Source: Clostridium sp. CAG:245 | Lineage (GTDB): Bacteria; Bacillota; Clostridia; TANB77; CAG-508 | DNA: 15,434 bases | Assembly: GCA_000435175.1 (NCBI GenBank) | Contig: FR880066.1 | Span: 1-15,434, forward strand | Direction of reading: 5' to 3' | Shown: positions 1 through 7,356 of the stretch, in pieces | Position numbering within the stretch: the stretch's first letter is position 1 | How the letters are laid out: each line of letters starts with the position of its first letter | The notes under the pieces: generated by a model | Seen by the model: the letters and a program-made list of their open reading frames with translations, nothing else | The model's database searches: none | What the model was told of the DNA's origin: nothing | Program-made: the position numbers and the translations under genes

Positions 1-20
1 AAATATACAATATAAATTGA

Positions 21-49
21 TTGAAAAAAAGCTAAAAATAATGTATAAT
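21..49 (+). promoter_or_regulatory. Sigma-A promoter of the ABC-F gene
   Basis: A -35 box TTGAAA (21-26) and a perfect -10 box TATAAT (44-49) are separated by 17 bp. Transcription would start near 56, leaving a leader of about 25 nt that carries the AGGAGG ribosome binding site at 69-74. This is inferred from consensus matching only. Confidence 0.75.
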
Positions 50-80
50 ATGTATGTTAAATTAATTTAGGAGGAAAATA

Positions 81-1661
81 ATGTTAATTGCAAGTGGCGT
101 AACAGTCAGATTTGGGAAAAGAACACTTTTTGAAGATGTAAATATAAAATTTAATAAAGGGTGTTGTTATGGAATTATAGGTGCAAATGGAGCAGGAAAA
201 TCAACTTTTTTAAAAGTACTTTCTGGAGAATTAGAGCCTAGTAAAGGAGAAGTTACTAAGGAAAAGACTGAGAGAATTTCTGTATTAAAACAGAATCACT
301 TTGCTTATGAAGATGAAACAGTAATGGATACTGTTATAATGGGTAACCAAGAGCTATACAATATAATGAAAGAAAAAAATGAAATATATGCTAAACCAGA
401 TTTTTCTGAAGAAGATGGAATGAAGGCTGCAAAATTAGAAGAAAAATTTGCAGAACTAGATGGTTGGAATGCTGAATCTGATGCAGCTATTTTGTTAAAT
501 GATGTTGGAATTGATGCAGAGAAACATTATAAATATATGAGAGAACTTGAAGCAAAAGAAAAGGTTAAAGTCCTTTTGGCACAGGCTCTATTTGGCAATC
601 CAGATATTTTATTATTGGACGAGCCAACAAATGATTTGGATTTGAAAACAATAAATTGGTTAGAGGAATTTTTAATTAATTTTGAAAATACCGTAATTGT
701 TGTTTCACATGATAGATATTTTTTAAATAAAGTTTGTACAAATATAGCAGATGTTGATTATGGTAAGATAAAGGTGTTCCCTGGAAATTATGATTTCTGG
801 TATGAGTCTAGTCAATTATTGCAAAAACAAATGAGAGAGCAGAATAAGAAGAAAGAAGAGAAAATAAAGGAATTACAAGCATTTATTGCAAGGTTTAGTG
901 CTAATGCTTCTAAGTCTAAACAAGCTACTTCAAGAAAGAAATCATTGGAAAAAATTCAATTAGATGAGATTGTACCATCTAATAGAAAATATCCTTATAT
1001 AGATTTTAAACCAGATAGAATGCCAGGAAATGAAATTTTACAAGTTAAAAATATTTCTAAAACAGTCAATGGAGAAAAGATTTTAAATAATGTGTCCTTC
1101 ACTGTAAAGCCAAATGATAAGATTGCTATTGTGGCAGATAACGAAAATGCTAAAACTGTTCTTTTTCAAATAATTGCTGGTGAGATGGAACCTGATGAAG
1201 GCAAAATTATATGGGGAACTACGATTACAAATAATTATTTTCCAAAAGATAATAATTATTTATTCCAAAGTGATTTGTCTATAACTGATTGGCTTAGACA
1301 ATATTCTAAAGATCCAGATGAGACTTATGTAAGAAGCTTTTTAGGAAGAATGTTATTCTCTGGAGAGGAAGCTTTGAAGGCTGTAAACGTATTGTCTGGA
1401 GGAGAGAAGGTTAGATGTGTTCTTGCTAAGATGATGCTTTCTGGAGCAAATTTCTTAATCATGGATGAGCCAACTAACCACTTGGATATGGAGAGCATTA
1501 CAGCTTTGAATGATGGAATGGTTAAATTCCCTGGAAATATGATATTTACATCTCATGACCATCAATTAATGCAAACTGTTGCAAATAGAATTATTGATAT
1601 AAAAGAAAATGAGGTTATAGATAGAGAAGTGTCATATGATGAATACCTAGGTATTGAATAA
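81..1661 (+). CDS. ykpA: ABC-F family ATPase, YkpA/YbiT type
   Basis: A cytoplasmic twin-ATPase ABC protein without membrane segments. ABC-F proteins act on ribosomes (translation factors or ribosome protection) rather than in transport. The start ATG has AGGAGG seven bases upstream. NBD1 has Walker A GANGAGKS (residues 34-41), Walker B ILLLDEPTNDLD (176-187) and the H-loop His210. A charged linker spans about 245-305 and includes the RFSANASKSKQATSRKK stretch typical of this subfamily. NBD2 has signature LSGGE (438-442), Walker B LIMDEPTNHLD (459-469) and His492. The two halves are complementary in their defects: NBD1 has LEAKE where the signature should be (156-160), and NBD2 has ADNENAKT (352-359) instead of a P-loop. 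From memory, a weak NBD2 P-loop is normal for YkpA/YbiT relatives. The length of 526 aa is usual for the group. It is monocistronic, with its own promoter and a downstream terminator. The subfamily call is from recognition of the sequence; the cellular substrate state is unknown. Confidence 0.9.
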   Translation: MLIASGVTVRFGKRTLFEDVNIKFNKGCCYGIIGANGAGKSTFLKVLSGELEPSKGEVTKEKTERISVLKQNHFAYEDETVMDTVIMGNQELYNIMKEKNEIYAKPDFSEEDGMKAAKLEEKFAELDGWNAESDAAILLNDVGIDAEKHYKYMRELEAKEKVKVLLAQALFGNPDILLLDEPTNDLDLKTINWLEEFLINFENTVIVVSHDRYFLNKVCTNIADVDYGKIKVFPGNYDFWYESSQLLQKQMREQNKKKEEKIKELQAFIARFSANASKSKQATSRKKSLEKIQLDEIVPSNRKYPYIDFKPDRMPGNEILQVKNISKTVNGEKILNNVSFTVKPNDKIAIVADNENAKTVLFQIIAGEMEPDEGKIIWGTTITNNYFPKDNNYLFQSDLSITDWLRQYSKDPDETYVRSFLGRMLFSGEEALKAVNVLSGGEKVRCVLAKMMLSGANFLIMDEPTNHLDMESITALNDGMVKFPGNMIFTSHDHQLMQTVANRIIDIKENEVIDREVSYDEYLGIE

Positions 1662-1735
1662 AAAATTATAAAATTTTGATATACAATTTTATTAAATAAA
1701 AAAGTTAATTTATTTAAATTTGAAATAGTATTGAT

Positions 1736-1775
1736 AAAAAGAGTCTTTATTGAATAGCAATTTAGATTCTTTTTT
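1736..1775 (+). terminator. Probable intrinsic terminator after the ABC-F gene
   Basis: The arms AAAAAGAGTCT (1736-1746) and AGATTCTTTTT (1764-1774) pair over 11 bp with one G-U wobble and a 17-nt loop, and end in a T run. The stem is AT-rich, so termination may be partial. A second, AT-only 8-bp hairpin lies just upstream at 1668-1692 and is weaker. Confidence 0.55.
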
Positions 1776-1784
1776 ATTGTTCGC

Positions 1785-1813
1785 TTTAATTTTAGAAAAT
1801 ATTGTGATATATT
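1785..1813 (+). promoter_or_regulatory. Extended -10 promoter of tex
   Basis: The -10 box TATATT (1808-1813) is preceded by TGA, giving an extended -10 element. A weak -35 box TTTAAT (1785-1790) lies 17 bp upstream. The predicted transcript starts near 1820, about 26 nt before the tex start. The -10 context TGTGATATATTAA recurs in the tRNA promoter at the right end of the window. Confidence 0.6.
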
Positions 1814-1845
1814 AAGGAAAACTTGATTAGGAAAGAGGTAGAATA

Positions 1846-4026
1846 ATGGATAAAATATCGGAAATTATAGCAGATGAATTGGGTGTAAAAAAGAGCCAAG
1901 TTGATAGTACCATAAAATTGATTGATGATGGAAATACTATTCCATTTATTGCGAGATACAGAAAGGAAGCAACAGGAGGTCTTTCGGACGAGCAGTTAAG
2001 AAATCTTGGAGAGAGACTTACATATTTAAGAAATTTAGAGGAGAGAAAGCAGGAAGTTATTAAATCTATTGATTCACAAGGAAAACTTACTGATGAGATT
2101 GTGAAAAGTTTGAAACAAAGCAAGACTCTTGCGGATGTAGAAGATATTTATAGACCTTATAAGCAAAAGAAGAGAACCAGAGCTACTATTGCCAAGGAAA
2201 AAGGTTTGGACGAACTTGCAAAAATAATATTAAGGCAAGATTCAAGTGTAGATATTGATGAAGTAGCCAAGAGCTTTATTAATGAAGAAAAAGGCGTAAA
2301 CGCTGAAGAAGACGCCAGGAGTGGAGCATTAGATATCATTGCAGAAGCTATTTCTGATGAGCCTAAATATAGAAAACAAATTAAGCAAATTTGTTATAGG
2401 GAAGGATTTATAACGACGAAAGCAGCTAAACCAGAGGAAAAATCGAGTTATGAAATGTACTATGATTTTGCAGAAAAGGTTAACAGAATTCCAAGCCATA
2501 GAATATTAGCAATTAATAGAGGCGAAAAAGAAGAGTTTTTAAAAGTAAAAATAGAAAAGCCTACTGAAAAAATATTGGAATTAATTGAAAATGATATAAT
2601 TAAGGATAGAAATAGCCAATATGTAAATTTATTAACGGCTTGTGTTGAAGATAGTTTTTCAAGATTAATTGAGCCATCAATAGACAGAGAGATCAGGTCA
2701 GACTTGACGGAAAAGGCCGAAGAGCAAGCAATAAAGGTTTTTGGAAAAAATGCCAAACAATTATTGCTAACTAGTCCGATAAAAGGCAAAACAGTTATTG
2801 GATTTGATCCAGCCTACAGAACTGGCTGTAAGATTGCTGTAATTGATGAAACGGGTAAAGTTCTTGATACTACAATAGTATATCCTACAGAGCCACAGAA
2901 TGATGTTGAAGGAGCTAAAAAAGAATTAACAAAATTAATTGCAAAATATAATGTAGACATGTTTGCAATTGGAAATGGAACGGCCTCAAGGGAATCAGAG
3001 CAATTTGTATCTGATTTAATTGCCGAGATAAAAGAAAAATATAATAAAGATTTAGTTTACGTAATTGTATCTGAGGCAGGCGCTTCTGTATATTCTGCAT
3101 CAAAACTTGCAACAGAAGAATATCCAGATATTAATGTTTCTCTAAGAGGAGCAATCTCAATTGCCCGTAGACTTCAGGACCCATTGGCAGAACTTGTAAA
3201 AATAGACCCAAAGGCCATTGGTGTGGGACAATATCAACATGATGTAAATCAAAAGAACTTAGAGCAGAGTTTAACTGGTGTTGTAGAAGATGCTGTAAAT
3301 AGCGTAGGCGTAGACATAAATACAGCCACACCATCACTTTTAGCATATGTATCTGGAATTAACAATGGTATTGCTAAGAATATTGTAAAATATAGGGAAG
3401 AGAATGGAAAGTTAAAAGAAAGAAAAGAGCTTTTAAAAGTTCCAAAGCTTGGAAAGGTTGCATATGAGCAATGTGCAGGTTTCATAAGAGTTCCAGATGG
3501 AAAAAATCCATTAGAAATTACAGGAGTTCACCCAGAGAGTTACAGTGTTGCAGAAAATTTATTAAGTAGGATTGGATATAAATTAAATGATTTAACAAAT
3601 AAAGAAAAATTTGTAGAGATTAAGTCTGAGCTTGCTGAATTAAATAACAGTAAAAATATTAAAGAACTAGCAGCAGAGTTAAATGTTGGTGAACCAACTT
3701 TGCAAGATATTATAAATGAATTGATGAAACCGGGAAGAGATCCAAGAGAAGAGATGCCTAAGCCTATTTTAAGGGCAGATGTACTTAAGTTTGAAGATTT
3801 AAGAGATGGCATGATTTTAACTGGAACCGTAAGGAATGTAACTGATTTTGGAGCTTTTGTAGATGTTGGAGTAAAGCATGATGGATTAGTACATATTTCA
3901 GAAATGAGTGAAAATTATGTAAAAAACCCTTCTGATGCCGTATCTGTTGGTGATGTAGTAAAAGTACAAGTAATTGGAATAGACCAAGAAAGACAAAAAG
4001 TAAAATTAAGTATGAAAATAAAATAA
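1846..4026 (+). CDS. tex: Tex family RNA-binding transcription accessory protein
   Basis: A full-length Tex protein (726 aa, within the usual 720-780). The N-terminal helical Tex domain covers roughly residues 1-200 and includes the conserved segment DDGNTIPFIARYRKE (27-41). A YqgF/RNase H-like domain follows at about 315-440, with GFDPAYRTGCKIAVID (319-334) and IGNGTASRESE (375-385). Next come the family-typical block IDPKAIGVGQYQHDV (453-467), helix-hairpin-helix segments around 490-575, and a C-terminal S1 RNA-binding domain (651-724, with GTVRNVTDFGAFVDVGV). Tex proteins bind nucleic acid and influence transcription in many bacteria, but no single reaction is assigned. The start ATG has AGAGGT six bases upstream. 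The gene is monocistronic and ends toward the convergent NRPS operon. Nothing is truncated or missing. Confidence 0.95.
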   Translation: MDKISEIIADELGVKKSQVDSTIKLIDDGNTIPFIARYRKEATGGLSDEQLRNLGERLTYLRNLEERKQEVIKSIDSQGKLTDEIVKSLKQSKTLADVEDIYRPYKQKKRTRATIAKEKGLDELAKIILRQDSSVDIDEVAKSFINEEKGVNAEEDARSGALDIIAEAISDEPKYRKQIKQICYREGFITTKAAKPEEKSSYEMYYDFAEKVNRIPSHRILAINRGEKEEFLKVKIEKPTEKILELIENDIIKDRNSQYVNLLTACVEDSFSRLIEPSIDREIRSDLTEKAEEQAIKVFGKNAKQLLLTSPIKGKTVIGFDPAYRTGCKIAVIDETGKVLDTTIVYPTEPQNDVEGAKKELTKLIAKYNVDMFAIGNGTASRESEQFVSDLIAEIKEKYNKDLVYVIVSEAGASVYSASKLATEEYPDINVSLRGAISIARRLQDPLAELVKIDPKAIGVGQYQHDVNQKNLEQSLTGVVEDAVNSVGVDINTATPSLLAYVSGINNGIAKNIVKYREENGKLKERKELLKVPKLGKVAYEQCAGFIRVPDGKNPLEITGVHPESYSVAENLLSRIGYKLNDLTNKEKFVEIKSELAELNNSKNIKELAAELNVGEPTLQDIINELMKPGRDPREEMPKPILRADVLKFEDLRDGMILTGTVRNVTDFGAFVDVGVKHDGLVHISEMSENYVKNPSDAVSVGDVVKVQVIGIDQERQKVKLSMKIK

Positions 4027-4053
4027 CAAATAAAGAAAAATTCATATTTCGCA

Positions 4054-4085
4054 AAGCCTCGACACGTTATACATTGCCGGGGCTT
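4054..4085 (+). other. GC-richer stem-loop after tex, function unknown
   Basis: The arms AAGCCTCG (4054-4061) and CGGGGCTT (4078-4085) pair over 8 bp with one G-U wobble around a 16-nt loop. It stands out from its very AT-rich surroundings. No T run follows, so it is not an obvious terminator on its own. An AAGGAGG sequence at 4097-4103 follows but has no start codon at a usable distance. Confidence 0.4.
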
Positions 4086-4170
4086 ATTCGTATAAAAAGG
4101 AGGATTAGAAAGTTTTTTATATATTTATAAAAAATAAAGATGTATTAGGGTATGAATAATATTAAAAAAT

Positions 4171-4197
4171 AAAAGCTTCAATAGACTGAAGCTTTTT
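4171..4197 (+). terminator. Bidirectional intrinsic terminator between tex and the NRPS operon
   Basis: A perfect 10-bp stem, AAAAGCTTCA (4171-4180) with TGAAGCTTTT (4187-4196), has a 6-nt loop. A T run follows on the plus strand and an A-rich tract precedes it, giving a T-rich tail on the minus strand. It can therefore end both tex transcripts and the convergent minus-strand operon, whose last gene stops 15 bp away. Confidence 0.85.
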
Positions 4198-4211
4198 AAC
4201 ATAATTAATGT

Positions 4212-5264
4212 TTATTTGTATTTTTCCTGTATTTCACGTATTAAGTCAAAATCGTTATTCATTATATCAAGGAAAACTTTTGCTATGTTTGGATCAAACT
4301 GCGTACCAGAACATCTTTCTATTTCTGCTCTAACTACATCTATAGGCAATGAATCTCTATAAGATCTTTTTGAAGTCATAGCATCAAAAGTGTCGGCAAC
4401 TGCCGCAATTCTAGCCACATAAGGAATATCATCTCCAACCAATTGACTAGGGTAGCCACGTCCATCATAACGCTCATGATGATGTTTTACAATAGGCAAT
4501 ATATCTGTGAAAATTGCTGCATCACCTAACATATGCACGCCAATCATTGGATGATTTTTTATTTGAGAATATTCTTCATCACTTAATTTTGATTCTTTCA
4601 AAAGAATACTATCTGGAATTCCTATTTTACCAATATCATGGAATAAGCCACCAATTTTTAGAATGTGAAGAGTTTTCTCGTCTAATCCTAATTTCTTTCC
4701 AATCAAAACAGAATATTCAGAGACTCTATCAGAATGACCTCTTGTATAAGGATCTTTTGCTTCAACAGTTTGACGAAGTATTCCAATTGTATCTAGATAA
4801 GCTCTCTCAAGTTCTTCATTTTTATCGTGTAATTGTTTATTTATTGTTTTTATTGTATTCATTTGTTCAATTGATTTTATTCCTGACTCAATCAATAATA
4901 ATAATTGATCAAATTTATCACTTTTTTCACAATATCCTTGAATCTCCAACCTTTTAATTGTTTCAAGAGGTGGAGCTAAATCCTTATGACCTGTAAGCAA
5001 TAAGATATATAAATCTTTATTAAATTTTCGTATTTCTTCTACAACTTCATCACCGTGAATTGGGTCCATCATAAAGTCAAGAATCATCATATCAAAATGC
5101 TCATTACGCACACGTTCAATAGCTTCCAATGGATTTGTTAAACCAGTGAAATCATAACCTGAACGTTTTAAAAAAATAGATAGTGAGTCAACAATACCTT
5201 GTTCGTCATCGACAACGATAATTTTGTAACCATTTGACTCTGCTGTTATCATGTTTTTTCTCAT
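4212..5264 (-). CDS. Response regulator with HD-GYP cyclic di-GMP phosphodiesterase output
   Basis: A cytoplasmic 350-aa two-domain regulator. The N-terminal receiver domain (about 13-130) has acidic pocket Asp19/Asp20, phosphoacceptor Asp63 in ILDFMM, Thr91 and Lys114. After a helical linker (about 131-160) comes an HD-GYP domain (about 161-350) with His177, HDIGKIGIP (209-217), His238, HHHERYDGRGYP (261-272, with GYP at 270-272) and Asp291. The metal ligands and GYP motif are present, so it should be an active phosphodiesterase that breaks down cyclic di-GMP. There is no DNA-binding domain, so the output is second-messenger turnover. The ATG at 5262-5264 has GAGGT seven bases upstream; a second ATG at residue 5 lacks that spacing. 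It lies 77 bp after the histidine kinase gene, its likely partner. A terminator and a promoter lie in that gap. Confidence 0.93.
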   Translation of the reverse strand: MRKNMITAESNGYKIIVVDDEQGIVDSLSIFLKRSGYDFTGLTNPLEAIERVRNEHFDMMILDFMMDPIHGDEVVEEIRKFNKDLYILLLTGHKDLAPPLETIKRLEIQGYCEKSDKFDQLLLLIESGIKSIEQMNTIKTINKQLHDKNEELERAYLDTIGILRQTVEAKDPYTRGHSDRVSEYSVLIGKKLGLDEKTLHILKIGGLFHDIGKIGIPDSILLKESKLSDEEYSQIKNHPMIGVHMLGDAAIFTDILPIVKHHHERYDGRGYPSQLVGDDIPYVARIAAVADTFDAMTSKRSYRDSLPIDVVRAEIERCSGTQFDPNIAKVFLDIMNNDFDLIREIQEKYK

Positions 5265-5297
5265 AATAGATACCTCAAAAATAAAATTACTGATGCT

Positions 5298-5326
5298 ATT
5301 ATAATAATAAAAAAATAAAAATGCAA
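5298..5326 (-). promoter_or_regulatory. Candidate internal promoter for the HD-GYP regulator
   Basis: On the minus strand a perfect -10 TATAAT (5303-5298) lies 17 bp from TTGCAT (5326-5321), which serves as a partial -35. The -35 falls inside the arm of the terminator that ends the upstream kinase transcript. It would start transcription near 5291, about 27 nt before the regulator start. Confidence 0.5.
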
Positions 5327-5349
5327 TAAATTATGAAAAATTTATTGCA
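5309..5349 (-). terminator. Intrinsic terminator overlapping the histidine kinase stop codon
   Basis: On the minus strand a perfect 11-bp stem (arms 5339-5349 and 5322-5332, loop of 6 nt) contains the last sense codon and the TAA stop of the kinase gene. A T-rich tail (5321 down to about 5309) follows. The stem is AT-rich, so read-through into the regulator gene is likely but reduced. Confidence 0.65.
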
Positions 5350-7342
5350 AAGGAAGTATTACATTAAAGGTTGTACCTTTATTTACTTCTGTTTCAAATG
5401 TTATATCTCCATTAAAATGGCCTTTTATTGTAGAGTAAGACATAAACATTCCAAGTCCAGTACCATTTTTTCCTTTGGTAGTTATCATTGTGTTAAATAA
5501 TTTGTCTTGTACTTCTTTTGTCATTCCACAACCATGGTCTATTACGGAAATAATTAAGTTATTATCTAATTTCTGTGCTAAGACTTTTATTTCTTCACCT
5601 TTACGTCCATTGTAGGATTGAATTGCATTTGTTATTAGGTTGTTTATAACCTGTACTAGACTGTTTATATCGCCTACAAGAGTAGTTGCTGATGGAACTT
5701 GTACATCTATTGCAAGTGTTAAAGATGCATTGCTAATTTCGTGTTTCATCAATATATTAACTCTCTTGAATAATTCATCTACTGTAAATTCATTATTCTC
5801 ATTTTCAGAAAGATTAACAGCTTGACCTTTAACGGCTGTAATAATATCTGACATATATGCTGTATATGAGTGAATTTTTGTTATCCATTCTCTCATATCA
5901 TTTGCAATTGCATGGTGGTCATTATTCGTTACTTCTGGATCACCAATTGAAGCGTCATATTCATTAATTAAATCTGTAAGTCCTTCGGCCGCACCAGAAA
6001 TAGACATTATAGGAGTTTTTAAGTTGTGTGAAATTCCACCTATCAATTGTCCAAGAGAAGCTAAACGTTCTTTCTCCATAAGCATATCTTGATTGCCTTT
6101 AATTTGATTAATATATTGCATATTTAAGTCTTGAACAATATTTAATTCGTTTTCAAGTTCACCTAATTCATCGTCCGAAGTTATTGGGAGTTTAGTAGTT
6201 TGGCTTAGGTCCTTGTCTGCAATATTTTTCAATCCTGTTGAAACGTTTTGAATGTTTTTTACCAATGAAGATGAAATTAGGTAAATTGTTAATAATGCAA
6301 ATAAAAACAATGTAAAAGCAAGTACTAATAATTGCAAGAATGTAGTGAATGATGCAATTTCGTAATAAATACCAACAGTATAAACTTGGTTATTGTAATT
6401 AAATGTTTGAATGACTGCTTGAGAATCTATTGTGTAAGATTCATATACTGTATTATTGTATGTAGATGCTAAGTCATGCATATATTTAACGAAGAAATGG
6501 CTTAGTTGTGTTCCATTACTTGTTTCAATAGTTCCGTCAGGATATTCTATAAAACAGAAGGTTGTATTTGCATTGTAATATCTACTTAAAATTGAATTAG
6601 CTGTATCTATGTTAGGTAATTGTCTTATTTCATCTACAGAATTTGATAAGGCAGAAGCATAATAATTATGTAACAAAGATTCTTTTTCTACGGTTAATCT
6701 GTAATAACCAAATAGAGAAAGTATTAGGGCTATAACCAAAACGCTAGGAAACAGCTGGAATATTAGTTTCATCTTTAGAGATCTGTTTTTACTTTTTTTA
6801 TCAGCTTCGCAATATTTAGATGTTTCAACAAGTACAGGATAAAAGGTTCTTGTCGTAAGCAATAAAAATATAGATGCAATAAAAGTAGAAAAACTAAATA
6901 TAATAGTTCCCATTTTAAATAGTAAAATTGCAGGATGACTTCCTGTTGCCATTAAAATTGCAAGTAAAATTAATGTTGGAACAATTTCCATAGCAATATA
7001 TAAACTATAAGGAAGGTGTAAAGCTTGATGTCTTACCTTTGCAATTTCCTTAGGGTTCTGATTTTTGTTTTTCCACCATTTATCTGTTTTACGTAGTGTG
7101 AATTTTAAGTAAGCTGTCAAGAAAAGTGCAATTCCAATAACGACCAATAAATATTGGTACTTATAGTATAAAATAGATACTTCTTTATCAAACTGGGAGT
7201 TTATGGCTCCTGGTGGATAATTTAAAATAATAGGAATAATTTTATATAATAATACAGCAAAAGCTGAGAAAATTATTAAGAAATATAAAATTAATCTATT
7301 TGAAATACTTATATTATTAAATTTTTCTTTTAATTTTTTCAT
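5342..7342 (-). CDS. Membrane sensor histidine kinase with six TM segments and an extracytoplasmic domain
   Basis: A 666-aa inner-membrane kinase. Predicted TM segments lie at about 17-40, 63-82, 112-132, 144-164, 194-214 and 333-358. A roughly 118-residue extracytoplasmic region sits between TM5 and TM6; its segment FCFIEYPDGTIETSNG looks like the beta-strand core of a Cache-type sensor, which is inference. A HAMP-like linker (about 357-410) leads to a HisKA domain with phosphoacceptor His439 in GGISHNLKTP. A HATPase domain follows, with N box NNLITNAIQ (567-575, Asn572), G1 DHGCGM (602-607) and G2 GKNGTGLGM (624-632). All catalytic motifs are intact. The start ATG has CGAGGTG upstream. It begins 14 bp after the NRPS stop codon on the same strand, so it is very probably co-transcribed with the NRPS. 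Its likely target is the following REC-HD-GYP protein. The ligand is unknown; the operon suggests the NRPS product or a related cue. Confidence 0.93.
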   Translation of the reverse strand: MKKLKEKFNNISISNRLILYFLIIFSAFAVLLYKIIPIILNYPPGAINSQFDKEVSILYYKYQYLLVVIGIALFLTAYLKFTLRKTDKWWKNKNQNPKEIAKVRHQALHLPYSLYIAMEIVPTLILLAILMATGSHPAILLFKMGTIIFSFSTFIASIFLLLTTRTFYPVLVETSKYCEADKKSKNRSLKMKLIFQLFPSVLVIALILSLFGYYRLTVEKESLLHNYYASALSNSVDEIRQLPNIDTANSILSRYYNANTTFCFIEYPDGTIETSNGTQLSHFFVKYMHDLASTYNNTVYESYTIDSQAVIQTFNYNNQVYTVGIYYEIASFTTFLQLLVLAFTLFLFALLTIYLISSSLVKNIQNVSTGLKNIADKDLSQTTKLPITSDDELGELENELNIVQDLNMQYINQIKGNQDMLMEKERLASLGQLIGGISHNLKTPIMSISGAAEGLTDLINEYDASIGDPEVTNNDHHAIANDMREWITKIHSYTAYMSDIITAVKGQAVNLSENENNEFTVDELFKRVNILMKHEISNASLTLAIDVQVPSATTLVGDINSLVQVINNLITNAIQSYNGRKGEEIKVLAQKLDNNLIISVIDHGCGMTKEVQDKLFNTMITTKGKNGTGLGMFMSYSTIKGHFNGDITFETEVNKGTTFNVILPLQ

Positions 7343-7356
7343 TTGAACACCTCGTA

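Noticed and set aside
1827..4054. Several minus-strand frames of 60-109 codons opposite tex
   Set aside because: All are shadows of the tex coding frame and lack ribosome sites or family motifs.
4514..4957. Plus-strand 147-codon frame within the HD-GYP gene
   Set aside because: It lies wholly opposite a gene with complete receiver and HD-GYP motifs, and its translation shows no recognisable motif.
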